64,000 bases of DNA, taken from an uncultured Clostridia bacterium. GTDB taxonomy: Bacteria > Bacillota > Clostridia > Oscillospirales > Butyricicoccaceae. Below are positions 24,626-32,029 of the stretch, in pieces. Position 1 is the stretch's first letter. The number at the start of each line of letters is the position of its first letter. The stretch lies in assembly GCA_944381055.1 (NCBI GenBank), contig CALWJQ010000084.1:1-64000 (forward strand), read 5' to 3'. The position numbers and the translations under genes were made by a program. The notes below the pieces were generated by a model, which searched no databases, was not told the DNA's origin, and was given only the letters and a program-made list of their open reading frames with translations.

Positions 24626-24680
24626 TTGTTTTCTCCTTTCATACAGGGCCCGCAAGTGTTTTATAATATCATATAACATT

Positions 24681-24709
24681 ATACTATCATTTTAAAAAAC
24701 CCCTGTCAA
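24681..24709 (-). promoter_or_regulatory. Promoter of the creatininase-aminotransferase operon
   Basis: Minus strand TTGACA (24704-24709), 17-bp spacer, TAGTAT (24681-24686); a TATAAT three bases further is an alternative -10. Confidence 0.6.
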
Positions 24710-24820
24710 TTTCCGCAAACTTTTTTTGAGGATATTGCCGACTTTTGCCGTCATTATAGACAATTTTAAAAGCTGCCCCGCCCGGCGGAAAAATTTTTGC
24801 GTCTCTTTTTGTAAAAAGGG

Positions 24821-24849
24821 TTGACAGACCGAAAATGCGCGATTATGGT
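24821..24849 (+). promoter_or_regulatory. Promoter of the GntR gene
   Basis: TTGACA (24821-24826), 17-bp spacer, TATGGT (24844-24849); a TATAAG just downstream is an alternative -10. Confidence 0.6.
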
Positions 24850-24899
24850 ATAAGTATAAGCCTTTGAAGGCTTCCACTGTGAAAGCGAGGCGCCGACCT

Positions 24900-25634
24900 G
24901 TGATTGAAAAAAATGCCAGCACGCCTATGTATGAACAGATTGCCGCTGTGCTGCGCCGCGAAATCCTGCAGAAAAAATACGGCGACCGCGGCTGTATCGG
25001 CACCCATGCCGAGCTGACACAGCGTTTCGGCGTCAGCATGATCACGGTGCGCAAGGCCGTTCAGCTTCTGCATGAAGAAAAGCTGGTCGACATTAAGCAG
25101 GGAAAGGGCACCTTTGTGCGCAGCACCCTTCTGCATGACAACCTGTCCTGCCTGACCGGCGCCAGCAATATCATGCAGGCCAGCAAGCTGCCGGCTCTTG
25201 TTTCGGTGCCGGTGTTTGAAACCATTGACACCCCCCGGCATCTCGACGCCGACCTGCGCGCCGGCCTCGGCCGGCGATGCCTGCACATCACGCGCATCCA
25301 CAGCGTCGACGGTACGCCGCTGTCTTACGCCGAGCTGTATCTTCCCGGCCTGTACAGCCGCAGCATTACAAAAAACGACATCGAACGCTTTACCGTATAC
25401 CAGATTTATCAGGACAAGCTGCGGATTCCGCTGGGCGTCGGCCGTCAGAGCATCCGGGCCGCGCGCGCCGGGTGCGAAGCCGCCCGCGCGCTGGACATCG
25501 AGCTGGATTCCCCCGTCCTTGAAATCGAGCGGCGCGCCTATTCCGCCGACGGGAAGCTCATCGAATACATGCTGATGACCTATGAGTACACCAAGTATTC
25601 TTTTGAAGTGGAGCTGCGGCTCAGCGCGACATAA
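24900..25634 (+). CDS. GntR family regulator, HutC/UTRA type
   Basis: A 244-residue repressor. Residues about 7-75 are the GntR winged helix (TPMYEQIAAVLRREILQ, then RFGVSMITVRKAVQLL and GKGTFV) and about 90-240 the UTRA effector domain (ITRIHSVDGTPLSYAELYLP, LEIERRAYSADGKLIEYMLM). The start is the GTG at 24900 with GAGG nine bases upstream. It is transcribed divergently from the creatininase-aminotransferase operon, so it most likely represses that operon and itself, with a pathway metabolite as inducer. Confidence 0.92.
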   Translation: MIEKNASTPMYEQIAAVLRREILQKKYGDRGCIGTHAELTQRFGVSMITVRKAVQLLHEEKLVDIKQGKGTFVRSTLLHDNLSCLTGASNIMQASKLPALVSVPVFETIDTPRHLDADLRAGLGRRCLHITRIHSVDGTPLSYAELYLPGLYSRSITKNDIERFTVYQIYQDKLRIPLGVGRQSIRAARAGCEAARALDIELDSPVLEIERRAYSADGKLIEYMLMTYEYTKYSFEVELRLSAT

Positions 25635-25640
25635 ATCCTT

Positions 25641-25677
25641 AAAACGGTAAAGGCGGCAGGCCGCCCTTACCGTTTTT
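25641..25677. terminator. Convergent bidirectional terminator
   Basis: AAAACGGTAA-A-GGCGG pairs with CCGCC-C-TTACCGTTTT (one mismatch) around a CAGG loop; it overlaps the stop codon of the minus-strand permease half. Confidence 0.85.
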
Positions 25678-26035
25678 CTTTGGCAAAAAACAGTTCCCGG
25701 ATGCCGATGACAATCCACAGCCCGCCGAACAGGCGGTGCAAAACCCCTTCGCCCGCCAGCTGCGATAAAAAAGCGCCCGGCAGCGCGGCCGCGCAGCCGG
25801 CTGCCGCCGCCCACAGGCCGCCCCTGACTTCGACGCGCCGGTTTTTCAAGTGATAGTACAAAGCCGGCGGCGCCGTCGCCAGAAAGTACAAAAGGTTGAC
25901 GCCCTGCGCCTGCCCCTGTTCAAAAGAAGCGGCAGCCGTCAGGTACAGCACCAGCAGGGTTCCGCCGCCGACGCCGGCCCCGGTTAAAACGCCGGTCAAC
26001 GCCCCGGCGAGCGCGGCAAACGCAAAGCCCTTCAT
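25667..26035 (-). CDS. TauE/SafE-type permease, second half-size subunit
   Basis: A 122-residue membrane protein equal to one repeat of the TSUP (sulfite exporter TauE/SafE) fold: helix with ALTGVLTGAGVGGGTLLVLYL (the GxGGG repeat motif), a conserved SFEQGQAQGVNLLYFLA helix, and a final helix LHRLFGGLWIVIGIRELF. The start ATG at 26035 overlaps the stop of the first half (ATGA). Two half-size genes instead of one full-length permease are common in Clostridia; together they would make the 8-helix transporter for a sulfur or organic anion. Confidence 0.8.
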   Translation of the reverse strand: MKGFAFAALAGALTGVLTGAGVGGGTLLVLYLTAAASFEQGQAQGVNLLYFLATAPPALYYHLKNRRVEVRGGLWAAAAGCAAALPGAFLSQLAGEGVLHRLFGGLWIVIGIRELFFAKEKR

Positions 26036-26382
26036 CCCAGCACCGCCCGCACCCCGCCAAAAATCAGCAGCGCCCCGAAGACGCGGCGCAGCAAAAGGGC
26101 GGGCAGTTTTTGATACAGCCGGCCGCAGGCCAGCCCGCCGGCAAACCCGCCGAGCAGATAGGGCAGCGCCGCCGGGAAATCCACGCGCCCCTGCCACAGA
26201 TAAAGCGCGGCCGACACCGCCGAAATGGGCAGGATGATAAAAACCGACGTGGCAAAAGCCTTTTTAGATTCCAGCCCGATCCACGACAGCAGCAGCGGCG
26301 TCAGCACAATGCCGCCGCCTGCGCCGAAAAAGCCGTTGATCAGGCCGGCCAGCGCGCCGGCTGTCAGATACTTTCTTTTCAT
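26032..26382 (-). CDS. TauE/SafE-type permease, first half-size subunit
   Basis: A 116-residue counterpart of the next gene, with helix ALAGLINGFFGAGGGIVLTPLL (GxGGG motif), the SKKAFATSVFIILPISAVSA helix and FGALLIFGGVRAVL at the end. The chosen ATG at 26382 follows a GGGGG stretch by five bases; a TTG at 26394 is an alternative. The sister pair probably arose from, or has kept, the ancestral half-repeat arrangement, not from a frameshift, because both halves have clean starts and coupled translation. Confidence 0.78.
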   Translation of the reverse strand: MKRKYLTAGALAGLINGFFGAGGGIVLTPLLLSWIGLESKKAFATSVFIILPISAVSAALYLWQGRVDFPAALPYLLGGFAGGLACGRLYQKLPALLLRRVFGALLIFGGVRAVLG

Positions 26383-26430
26383 AAACGCCCCCAAACAGGT
26401 TTTCCCTTAGTTTGGGCGGCGGCCGGGCGA

Positions 26431-27930
26431 TTATACCGGGCGGGACAGCAGCCGCGCCGCGTGGGGCAGATGCCGCACGACATCGCTGGGCAGCATTCCG
26501 TACTCGCCCAGCTCGGCACGCGCCCAGTCGGCGGCCGAACCGTGCAGCCACACGCCGCACAATGCGGCTTCGGTCAGGCCGGCGCCCTGCGCGGCCAACG
26601 AAGCGATCACGCCTGCCAGCACATCACCGCTGCCGCCTTTGGCCAGCCCGCTGTTTCCGCCGTCAAACAGCCACATGCGGCCGTCGGGCGCCGCCACCGT
26701 CGTACAGCTGTCCTTGAGCACCAGCGTCACACGGTGCTCGCGTGCGAAGGCTGACGCCAGCGAAAAGCGCCGCCGCGCGACTTCACCGGCCGGCACGCCG
26801 CACAGCCGCGCCATTTCCCCCATGTGGGGCGTCAGGACGGCGCGGTCTGCGGCAAGGCGCAGCAGGCCGGGGGCCTGGGCCAGCAGGTTGAGCCCGTCGG
26901 CGTCAATGACGACCGGTCCGCTAAACCCTGCCAGCAGGCTGTGCAGGCGCTTGCGCGCTTCGGCGCCGGCGGACAGGCCGCAGCCGCACAGCGCCGCCGT
27001 GGCCCACGACAGAGATTCTTCCAGGTTTTCGCCCGGCGCCAGCAGGCATTCGGGCAGCCTTGCGGCGGCGGCTGCAAGAACCGGCCGATCGGACAGCAGC
27101 CGCACCAGCCCGACGCCGGTGCGCAGCGCCCCTTCGCACGACAGCAGCGCAGCGCCGCTCATCCACTCGCTGCCGCAGACGGCGAGCAGGCGGCCGAAAG
27201 TTCCCTTGTGCCCGCCGCGCGGGCGCGGCGGCAGTCCTTGGGACGCGGCGGCGCGATCCAGGCGGCAGAACGCGCCGGCCTGCTCAAGCTGCCCGTCGGT
27301 AATGCCGATGTCAATGACCGTACAGTGGCCGCACAGGCCGGCCGAACTTTTGAGCAGATGCCCCGGCTTGAGACAGGCGAAAGCCAGCGTCTGCGCCGCG
27401 GGCAGGGTGTGTTCATCGCACAGGCCGGTGTCCAGATCCACGCCGGACGGCGCGTCCAGCGCGATGACGGGCAGGCCGCTGGCCTGCACAGCGTCAAAAA
27501 GCGGCAGCAGATGCTGCGGCAGCGCGCCGGAAAAACCGGTTCCGAAGACCGCGTCGACAACAAGCGCCGACCGTCCGAGCAGCCGCCCGATCTCGCCGTC
27601 CGGCAGAGGCAGATCCCACACCGCGGCGCCCGTATCTTCGAGCAGCGCAAGGTTGTGTTCTGCCAACGGCGACAGACGGGTGCCCATCGTGAACAAAACG
27701 GCGGGCACATAGCCTTCGCGCTGCAAAACACGCGCCATGACGAGCCCGTCGCCGCCGTTGTTGCCCTTCCCGCACAAAATGAGCACGCCGTCCCCCGGCC
27801 GCAGCGACGGCATGATTTTCTGCGCGGCCAGCGTTCCGGCACGTTCCATCAGCTCGGCATAACTGACCCCCGCGTTGTCGGCCAGCGCCTCGGCCGCCCG
27901 CATGGCGGCGCTGACAGCGATTCTGGTCAT
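26431..27930 (-). CDS. nnr: Bifunctional NAD(P)H-hydrate epimerase / ADP-dependent dehydratase
   Basis: A 499-residue fusion that repairs hydrated NAD(P)H. Residues 1-215 are the YjeF_N epimerase (GVLILCGKGNNGGDGLVMARVL and VVDAVFGTGFSGAL with the catalytic Asp). Residues about 225-495 are the ribokinase-like dehydratase: VVIDADGLNLLA, LTPHMGEMARL and the ADP/anion-hole NSGLAKGGSGDVLAGVIASL. Both halves keep their key motifs. It is monocistronic, directly behind the rplL terminator. Confidence 0.94.
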   Translation of the reverse strand: MTRIAVSAAMRAAEALADNAGVSYAELMERAGTLAAQKIMPSLRPGDGVLILCGKGNNGGDGLVMARVLQREGYVPAVLFTMGTRLSPLAEHNLALLEDTGAAVWDLPLPDGEIGRLLGRSALVVDAVFGTGFSGALPQHLLPLFDAVQASGLPVIALDAPSGVDLDTGLCDEHTLPAAQTLAFACLKPGHLLKSSAGLCGHCTVIDIGITDGQLEQAGAFCRLDRAAASQGLPPRPRGGHKGTFGRLLAVCGSEWMSGAALLSCEGALRTGVGLVRLLSDRPVLAAAAARLPECLLAPGENLEESLSWATAALCGCGLSAGAEARKRLHSLLAGFSGPVVIDADGLNLLAQAPGLLRLAADRAVLTPHMGEMARLCGVPAGEVARRRFSLASAFAREHRVTLVLKDSCTTVAAPDGRMWLFDGGNSGLAKGGSGDVLAGVIASLAAQGAGLTEAALCGVWLHGSAADWARAELGEYGMLPSDVVRHLPHAARLLSRPV

Positions 27931-27984
27931 GATTTCACGCCCTTTTCATCAGATTGAAGACAGTATACCACAAATACAAACAAA

Positions 27985-28054
27985 AAAACAGACAGCGGCC
28001 GCTGTCTGTTTTCTGCATATTCTGTCCTTCCGCCCCCGCAGGACGGAAGGACAG
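27985..28054 (-). terminator. Double terminator of the rplJL operon
   Basis: Two hairpins in series: an 11-bp stem CTGTCCTTCCG/CGGAAGGACAG (28022-28054) followed on the minus strand by a 28-bp perfect palindrome (27985-28012, 14-bp arms) with a T-run of eight behind it. Confidence 0.9.
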
Positions 28055-28074
28055 GTTTTTTGTGTAAAAAGTGC

Positions 28075-28455
28075 TTATTTGACCTCGACTTTGGCGCCGG
28101 CTTCTTCCATGCGCTTGACGATGGCGTCGCACTCGTCCTTGGAGACGTTCTCCTTGATGGGCTTCGGAGCGTTGTCGACCAGCTCCTTGGCTTCCTTCAG
28201 GCCCAGGCCGGTCAGCTCGCGGACAGCCTTGATGACCTCGATCTTCTTGTCGCCGACAGCGGCCAGAACCGGGGTGAACTCGGTCTTCTCTTCGGCAGCG
28301 GGAGCGCCGCCGGCAGCGGGAGCGGCCATCATGGCGACGGGGGCGGCGGCGGAGACGCCGAATTCTTCTTCCAGAGCCTTGACCAGCTCGGACAGCTCGA
28401 GGACGGTCAGAGCCTTCACTTCTTCAATCAGCTGGGTAACTTTTTCACTAGCCAT
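28075..28455 (-). CDS. rplL: Ribosomal protein L7/L12
   Basis: A 126-residue acidic stalk protein. N-terminal dimer helix ([20 protein letters not shown]), an Ala/Gly/Pro hinge near 45 ([15 protein letters not shown]) and the conserved C-terminal factor-binding domain [20 protein letters not shown]. It follows rplJ as in almost all bacteria. Confidence 0.99.
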   Translation of the reverse strand: MASEKVTQLIEEVKALTVLELSELVKALEEEFGVSAAAPVAMMAAPAAGGAPAAEEKTEFTPVLAAVGDKKIEVIKAVRELTGLGLKEAKELVDNAPKPIKENVSKDECDAIVKRMEEAGAKVEVK

Positions 28456-28538
28456 TTGTGTTTACCTCCAAAATGTTAGAATCAATCGAACGTAAGGCTG
28501 CGCCGGCGCCCCGGAACAGGGCCGCGCAGCGGCTTTGA

Positions 28539-29081
28539 TTAAGCCTCGGCGGGAGCTTCGGCAGCTTCCGCGCCGTCGGCGGGAGCACCCTGCTTTTCGG
28601 CAATGGCGTTGAGCGCGCGCGCCAGGGCGGCGATGGGGGCGTTCAGGGTGCCGAGCACGGTGGCCAGCAGGACGTCCTTGCTGGGCAGCTCGCCGATCGA
28701 CTTGATGGTCTCGACGTCGACCACCTTGCCTTCGATAAAGCCGGCCTTGATCTTAAAGACCTTCTCGTTCTTTTTGGCAAAATCGACGATCAGCTTGGCG
28801 GGCGCGATGGGGTCGTCCATGCCCAGAGCCAGGGCGGTGGTGCCGTTAAGGATGGGGTCAAGCTCGTTAAAGCCGACCTCGTTAGCGGCAAAGCGGGTCA
28901 GGGTGTTCTTAACGACGGAATACTCGACGCCGGCCTTTCTCAGCTCGGCGCGCAGCTTGGTGTCAGCCTCGACGGTGATGCCTCTGTAATCGACGAAAAC
29001 GCCGGCGCTGGCATTGCGCATTTTTTCGGCCAGCTCGCTGACGATGGCCTGCTTCTGAGCCAGAACTTTTGCATTAGGCAT
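28539..29081 (-). CDS. rplJ: Ribosomal protein L10
   Basis: A 180-residue stalk base protein that binds 23S rRNA and L7/L12 dimers. Start at the ATG 29081 (MPNAKVLAQKQAIVSELAEK) with GGAGGTGAAACGCAA upstream. The FVDYRGITVEADTKLRAELR and VVKNTLTRFA blocks are diagnostic. The alanine-rich tail (EAAEAPAEA) is an extension. A long leader with L10-type RNA structure precedes it, consistent with L10-L12 autoregulation. Confidence 0.99.
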   Translation of the reverse strand: MPNAKVLAQKQAIVSELAEKMRNASAGVFVDYRGITVEADTKLRAELRKAGVEYSVVKNTLTRFAANEVGFNELDPILNGTTALALGMDDPIAPAKLIVDFAKKNEKVFKIKAGFIEGKVVDVETIKSIGELPSKDVLLATVLGTLNAPIAALARALNAIAEKQGAPADGAEAAEAPAEA

Positions 29082-29085
29082 TTGC

Positions 29086-29240
29086 GTTTCACCTCCGAAT
29101 AGGAATCTCGCGGGAAATAACAGTGCCCTCACGCGCAGAGCGTGAGGGCACACTGGTAAGCAGCATAAAAGCAGATCTTTCATGCACCCTCGGCAGGACG
29201 GCCGCGCCGTTTACGATTTCTCTCCTGCTGTCTGCGGAAT
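29086..29240 (-). ncRNA. Ribosomal protein L10 leader RNA
   Basis: Between the promoter and rplJ the minus strand carries the conserved L10 leader pieces in order: CCGCAGACAGCAGG (29224-29237), CCTGCCGAGG (29188-29197) and then a strong 11-bp hairpin TGCCCTCACGC/GCGTGAGGGCA (29124-29150). The first two pair as the L10-binding kink-turn stem. Binding of excess L10(L12)4 would shut down rplJL expression. Confidence 0.88.
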
Positions 29241-29252
29241 GACACAATTGTT

Positions 29253-29281
29253 ATTATAGCAACAGGTTTAAGGCCTGTCAA
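29253..29281 (-). promoter_or_regulatory. Consensus promoter of rplJL
   Basis: TTGACA (29276-29281), 17-bp spacer, TATAAT (29253-29258) on the minus strand: a full consensus sigma-A promoter inside the rplA-rplJ gap. Confidence 0.92.
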
Positions 29282-29295
29282 CTGTTTTTTTCAAA

Positions 29296-29988
29296 TCAGC
29301 CCAGCTTGGCGGGGTTGATGCGGACGCCGGGGCCCATGGTCGTCGCGATGACGCAGGACCGGATGTACTGGCCCTTGGCGGCGGCCGGCTTGGCGCGGAC
29401 AATCGCTCCCATCAGGGCGTCGAAGTTTTCCTGCAGCTTTTCAACGCCGAAAGAAGCCTTGCCCAGCGGGCAGTGGATGATGTTGGTCTTGTCCAGGCGG
29501 TACTCGATACGGCCGGCCTTGCTGTCGGCGATGGCCTGGGCGACGTTAGGGGTGACGGTGCCCGCCTTGGGGTTGGGCATCAGGCCCTTGGGGCCGAGGA
29601 TTTTACCCAGGCGGCCGACGACGCCCATCATGTCGGGAGTCGCGATGACGACCTCGTAATCGAAGAAGTTTTCGCCCGTAATGCGCTGGACCATGTCTTC
29701 GGCTCCGACGTAATCGGCTCCCGCAGCCTCGGCTTCCTTGGCCTTGTCGCCCTTGGCAAAGACGAGCACGCGCACCTTTTTGCCGGTGCCGTTGGGCAGC
29801 ACGATGGCGCCGCGGACCTGCTGGTCGGCGTGGCGCGAGTCAACGCCCAGCTTGACGTGGATTTCAACGGTTTCGTCGAACTTGGCCTTGGCGGTTTTCA
29901 GCATCGTCTCAATGCCCTCAGTCGGGTCAAACAGCTTGGCCCGATCGTAAAGCTTGGTGCTTTCGATATATTTTTTACCCTTATGCAC
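29296..29988 (-). CDS. rplA: Ribosomal protein L1
   Basis: A 230-residue large-subunit protein of the L1 stalk. The motif [20 protein letters not shown] and the ending [17 protein letters not shown] are characteristic. The start is a GTG at 29988 behind AAGGAGG. L1 also represses its own mRNA in many bacteria, which has not been tested here. Confidence 0.99.
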   Translation of the reverse strand: MHKGKKYIESTKLYDRAKLFDPTEGIETMLKTAKAKFDETVEIHVKLGVDSRHADQQVRGAIVLPNGTGKKVRVLVFAKGDKAKEAEAAGADYVGAEDMVQRITGENFFDYEVVIATPDMMGVVGRLGKILGPKGLMPNPKAGTVTPNVAQAIADSKAGRIEYRLDKTNIIHCPLGKASFGVEKLQENFDALMGAIVRAKPAAAKGQYIRSCVIATTMGPGVRINPAKLG

Positions 29989-30071
29989 GAATAATTTCCT
30001 CCTTATAGTGGTTTTCGGAATAATCCTCCCACCAGGCGGTCACGGGTCCATGCCCGCCGCCTCGCTGTGCC

Positions 30072-30497
30072 TTACTCCTGAACGGTGATGCCCATGCTGC
30101 GGGCAGTGCCGGCGATCATGCTCATCGCGCTTTCCAGGCTGGAAGCATTGAGATCGGGCATTTTCATTTCGGCGATCTTCTGCAAATCCTCGCGGGACAG
30201 CTCGGCGACCTTCTGCTTGTTGGGCACGCCGGAGCCCGAGTTAATCTTGCAGGCCTTTTTGATGAGAACGGCCGCAGGAGGGGTCTTGGTGATGAACGAG
30301 AAGGAACGGTCGGCATAAACGGTGATGACGACGGGGATGATGAGGTCGCCTTCGTTCTTGGTGCGTTCGTTGAATTCCTTTGTGAACGCCATGATGTTAA
30401 CGCCGTGCTGACCGAGAGCGGGGCCGACCGGGGGCGCCGGGGTCGCCTTGCCCGCGGGAATCTGAAGTTTGATAAGTCCTACTACTTTCTGTGCCAC
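30072..30497 (-). CDS. rplK: Ribosomal protein L11
   Basis: A 141-residue protein with [20 protein letters not shown], the Pro-rich loop contacted by elongation factors and stringent factor, and a basic C-terminal RNA-binding domain ending [15 protein letters not shown]. Start GTG at 30497 with a good ribosome site (AGGAGGTGCAAC). Confidence 0.99.
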   Translation of the reverse strand: MAQKVVGLIKLQIPAGKATPAPPVGPALGQHGVNIMAFTKEFNERTKNEGDLIIPVVITVYADRSFSFITKTPPAAVLIKKACKINSGSGVPNKQKVAELSREDLQKIAEMKMPDLNASSLESAMSMIAGTARSMGITVQE

Positions 30498-30588
30498 TTG
30501 CGTTGCACCTCCTTGAATAAATGTGGTAAAATTGGGCGCAAAGCCCTCCCACCCCGAGGCGCCTGCCCCGGGTAATCATAAAAAAACG

Positions 30589-31113
30589 CTATTTTTCCAG
30601 CGAAGCCACCTGGCCGAACTTGAGCTCGACCGGGGTCTCGCGGCCGAACATCGACACGGTGACGCGCACCGTCTCCGACGGGTAAAGGATTTCGTCGACC
30701 ACGCCGATAAAGCCCTCGAGCGGACCGTCGATGATCTTGACGTTGTCGCCCACCTCGTACGACAGATGGACTTCGCGCTTTTCCATACCGAGCGCCGCCA
30801 CCTCTTCATCGGTCAGAGGCACCGGCTTGGAACCCGGCCCGACAAAGCTCGTCACGCCGCGCGTGTTGCGCACGACATACCAGCTTTCGTCAGTCATGAT
30901 CATCTTGACCAGCACATACCCGGGGAAAATCTTGCGCTCGACCTCTTTGGGGCCGCTGTCGCGCAGTTCGGTCACGGTTTCCATCGGGACGCGGATGTCG
31001 AGGAACAGATCCTCGAGCTTGCGGTTTTCCACTGTTTTGCGGATTGTGGCCGCCACCTTATTTTCATAACCCGAATAGGTGTGCACCACATACCACTTCG
31101 CCTGATCAGACAT
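30589..31113 (-). CDS. nusG: Transcription antitermination/pausing factor NusG
   Basis: A 174-residue protein: N-terminal RNP-like domain (KWYVVHTYSGYENKVAATI), the FPGYVLVKM and VRNTRGVTSFVG loops that bind RNA polymerase, and a C-terminal KOW domain (VKIIDGPLEGFIGVVDEI). Encoded between secE and rplK as usual. Confidence 0.98.
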   Translation of the reverse strand: MSDQAKWYVVHTYSGYENKVAATIRKTVENRKLEDLFLDIRVPMETVTELRDSGPKEVERKIFPGYVLVKMIMTDESWYVVRNTRGVTSFVGPGSKPVPLTDEEVAALGMEKREVHLSYEVGDNVKIIDGPLEGFIGVVDEILYPSETVRVTVSMFGRETPVELKFGQVASLEK

Positions 31114-31137
31114 AATACCCTCCTGTGCGGCGGGCCG

Positions 31138-31428
31138 TCAGACCAGATCGACGATAAGGCTGCGGACAGAGCCGAACGCCGCATCCAAAAGCGCGACGAA
31201 AATGCCGATGACAATGATGCACACGATGACGACCACCGTGTTGTTAAACACCTGTTTGCCGGTCGGCCATACGACCTTTTTCGCTTCGCTTCTCAGGTCG
31301 CGGAGCCACTTGCCGATGCGGCGGAAAAAGCGCACGACGGCGTTGGGCTGGGCGTCTTTTTTCTTGGCGGGCTTGTCCGTTTTGCCCTGAGCGGGGGTCT
31401 GATTGACGTTTTTGTCCTGTTCAGCCAT
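31138..31428 (-). CDS. secE: Protein translocase subunit SecE
   Basis: A 96-residue protein with a charged low-complexity head (DKNVNQTPAQGKTDKPAKKK), the amphipathic LRDLRSEAKKVVWPTGKQV helix that is the SecE signature, and one C-terminal membrane helix (VVVIVCIIVIGIFVALLD). ATG at 31428 follows GAGGTGCAGCTGC. Confidence 0.97.
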   Translation of the reverse strand: MAEQDKNVNQTPAQGKTDKPAKKKDAQPNAVVRFFRRIGKWLRDLRSEAKKVVWPTGKQVFNNTVVVIVCIIVIGIFVALLDAAFGSVRSLIVDLV

Positions 31429-31458
31429 GCAGCTGCACCTCACTTTCCGACTTCATTG

Positions 31459-31608
31459 TTACCTGGTTTCCCTGTGCAAGGTGTGCTTTTTGCAGAACGG
31501 GCAGTATTTTTTCATTTCCAAGCGGTCGGGGTCGTTTTTCTTGTTTTTCATGCTGTCATAATTGCGCTGTTTGCATTCCGTACACGCCAAAGTGATCTTT
31601 ACGCGCAT
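31459..31608 (-). CDS. rpmG: Ribosomal protein L33
   Basis: A 49-residue protein, [19 protein letters not shown]...[17 protein letters not shown]. Four cysteines (two CxxC pairs) mark it as the zinc-binding type. It starts at the ATG 31608 behind AAAGGAGGTGCCGACAC. First gene of the secE-nusG-rplKA transcript. Confidence 0.97.
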   Translation of the reverse strand: MRVKITLACTECKQRNYDSMKNKKNDPDRLEMKKYCPFCKKHTLHRETR

Positions 31609-31765
31609 GTGTCGGCACCTCCTTTATAAATTGCCTCCCTGACTTTTTAGGGCTTTGCGGCGTCCCTGCGCTCCCGCTTGAAAGGCGCCGGGCACGGCGC
31701 GCCGGACTTTCCGGCTGTTGCCGCCTGTTTCCGGGCAACAAAAAAAGACCCTGACAGGTAGAATT

Positions 31766-31794
31766 AGAATACCACAAACTCCTGTCAAGGTCAA
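31766..31794 (-). promoter_or_regulatory. Promoter of rpmG-secE-nusG-rplKA
   Basis: Minus strand TTGACC (31789-31794), 17-bp spacer, TATTCT (31766-31771). A second overlapping TTGACA is six bases downstream. The roughly 150-base leader (31609-31765) is GC-rich with several possible hairpins, including GTTGCC/GGCAAC, but no family I recognise. Confidence 0.6.
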
Positions 31795-31831
31795 GCATTT
31801 TTTGTCACTGAAAAATATTCGCCGTCAATGC

Positions 31832-32029
31832 TCACGGCTGCTGCTCTGAATCGTCTGTCCGGGGATGGGCTTCCGGGTTCTCTTCATCAAGTATCGCTGA
31901 CCGTATACCCTTCTTCCAGCTCGACAAAGTACATCTGCGGAAAAGCCGCCCGGAATTCAGTGGTTTTTCATCGTTCAGGCCCTGTACCATAACGACCACC
32001 CTGTTCCGCTCTTTATCAACACACTCCAA
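31832..32029 (-). pseudogene. Possible frameshifted small gene downstream of glpK
   Basis: A 65-codon frame starts with TTG directly after the glpK stop, with GAGG five bases upstream. Its first half reads like a protein strand (RVVVMVQGLNDEK), then becomes basic and unstructured. In the +2-shifted frame the same mRNA continues TEFRAAFPQMYFVELEEGY then TVSDT and a stop, which again looks like real protein. The switch falls at an AAAAA run near 31975, as expected for a single-base indel. Either a decayed gene or a sequencing error; family not recognised. Confidence 0.35.

Noticed and set aside
23051-24676. 541-codon plus-strand frame
   Set aside because: Antisense to the aminotransferase and creatininase-like genes, low-complexity composition and no motif.
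25667-26382. Frameshift in a TauE/SafE gene
   Set aside because: Two half-size proteins with separate motifs, clean starts and ATGA coupling are better explained as genuine half-genes.
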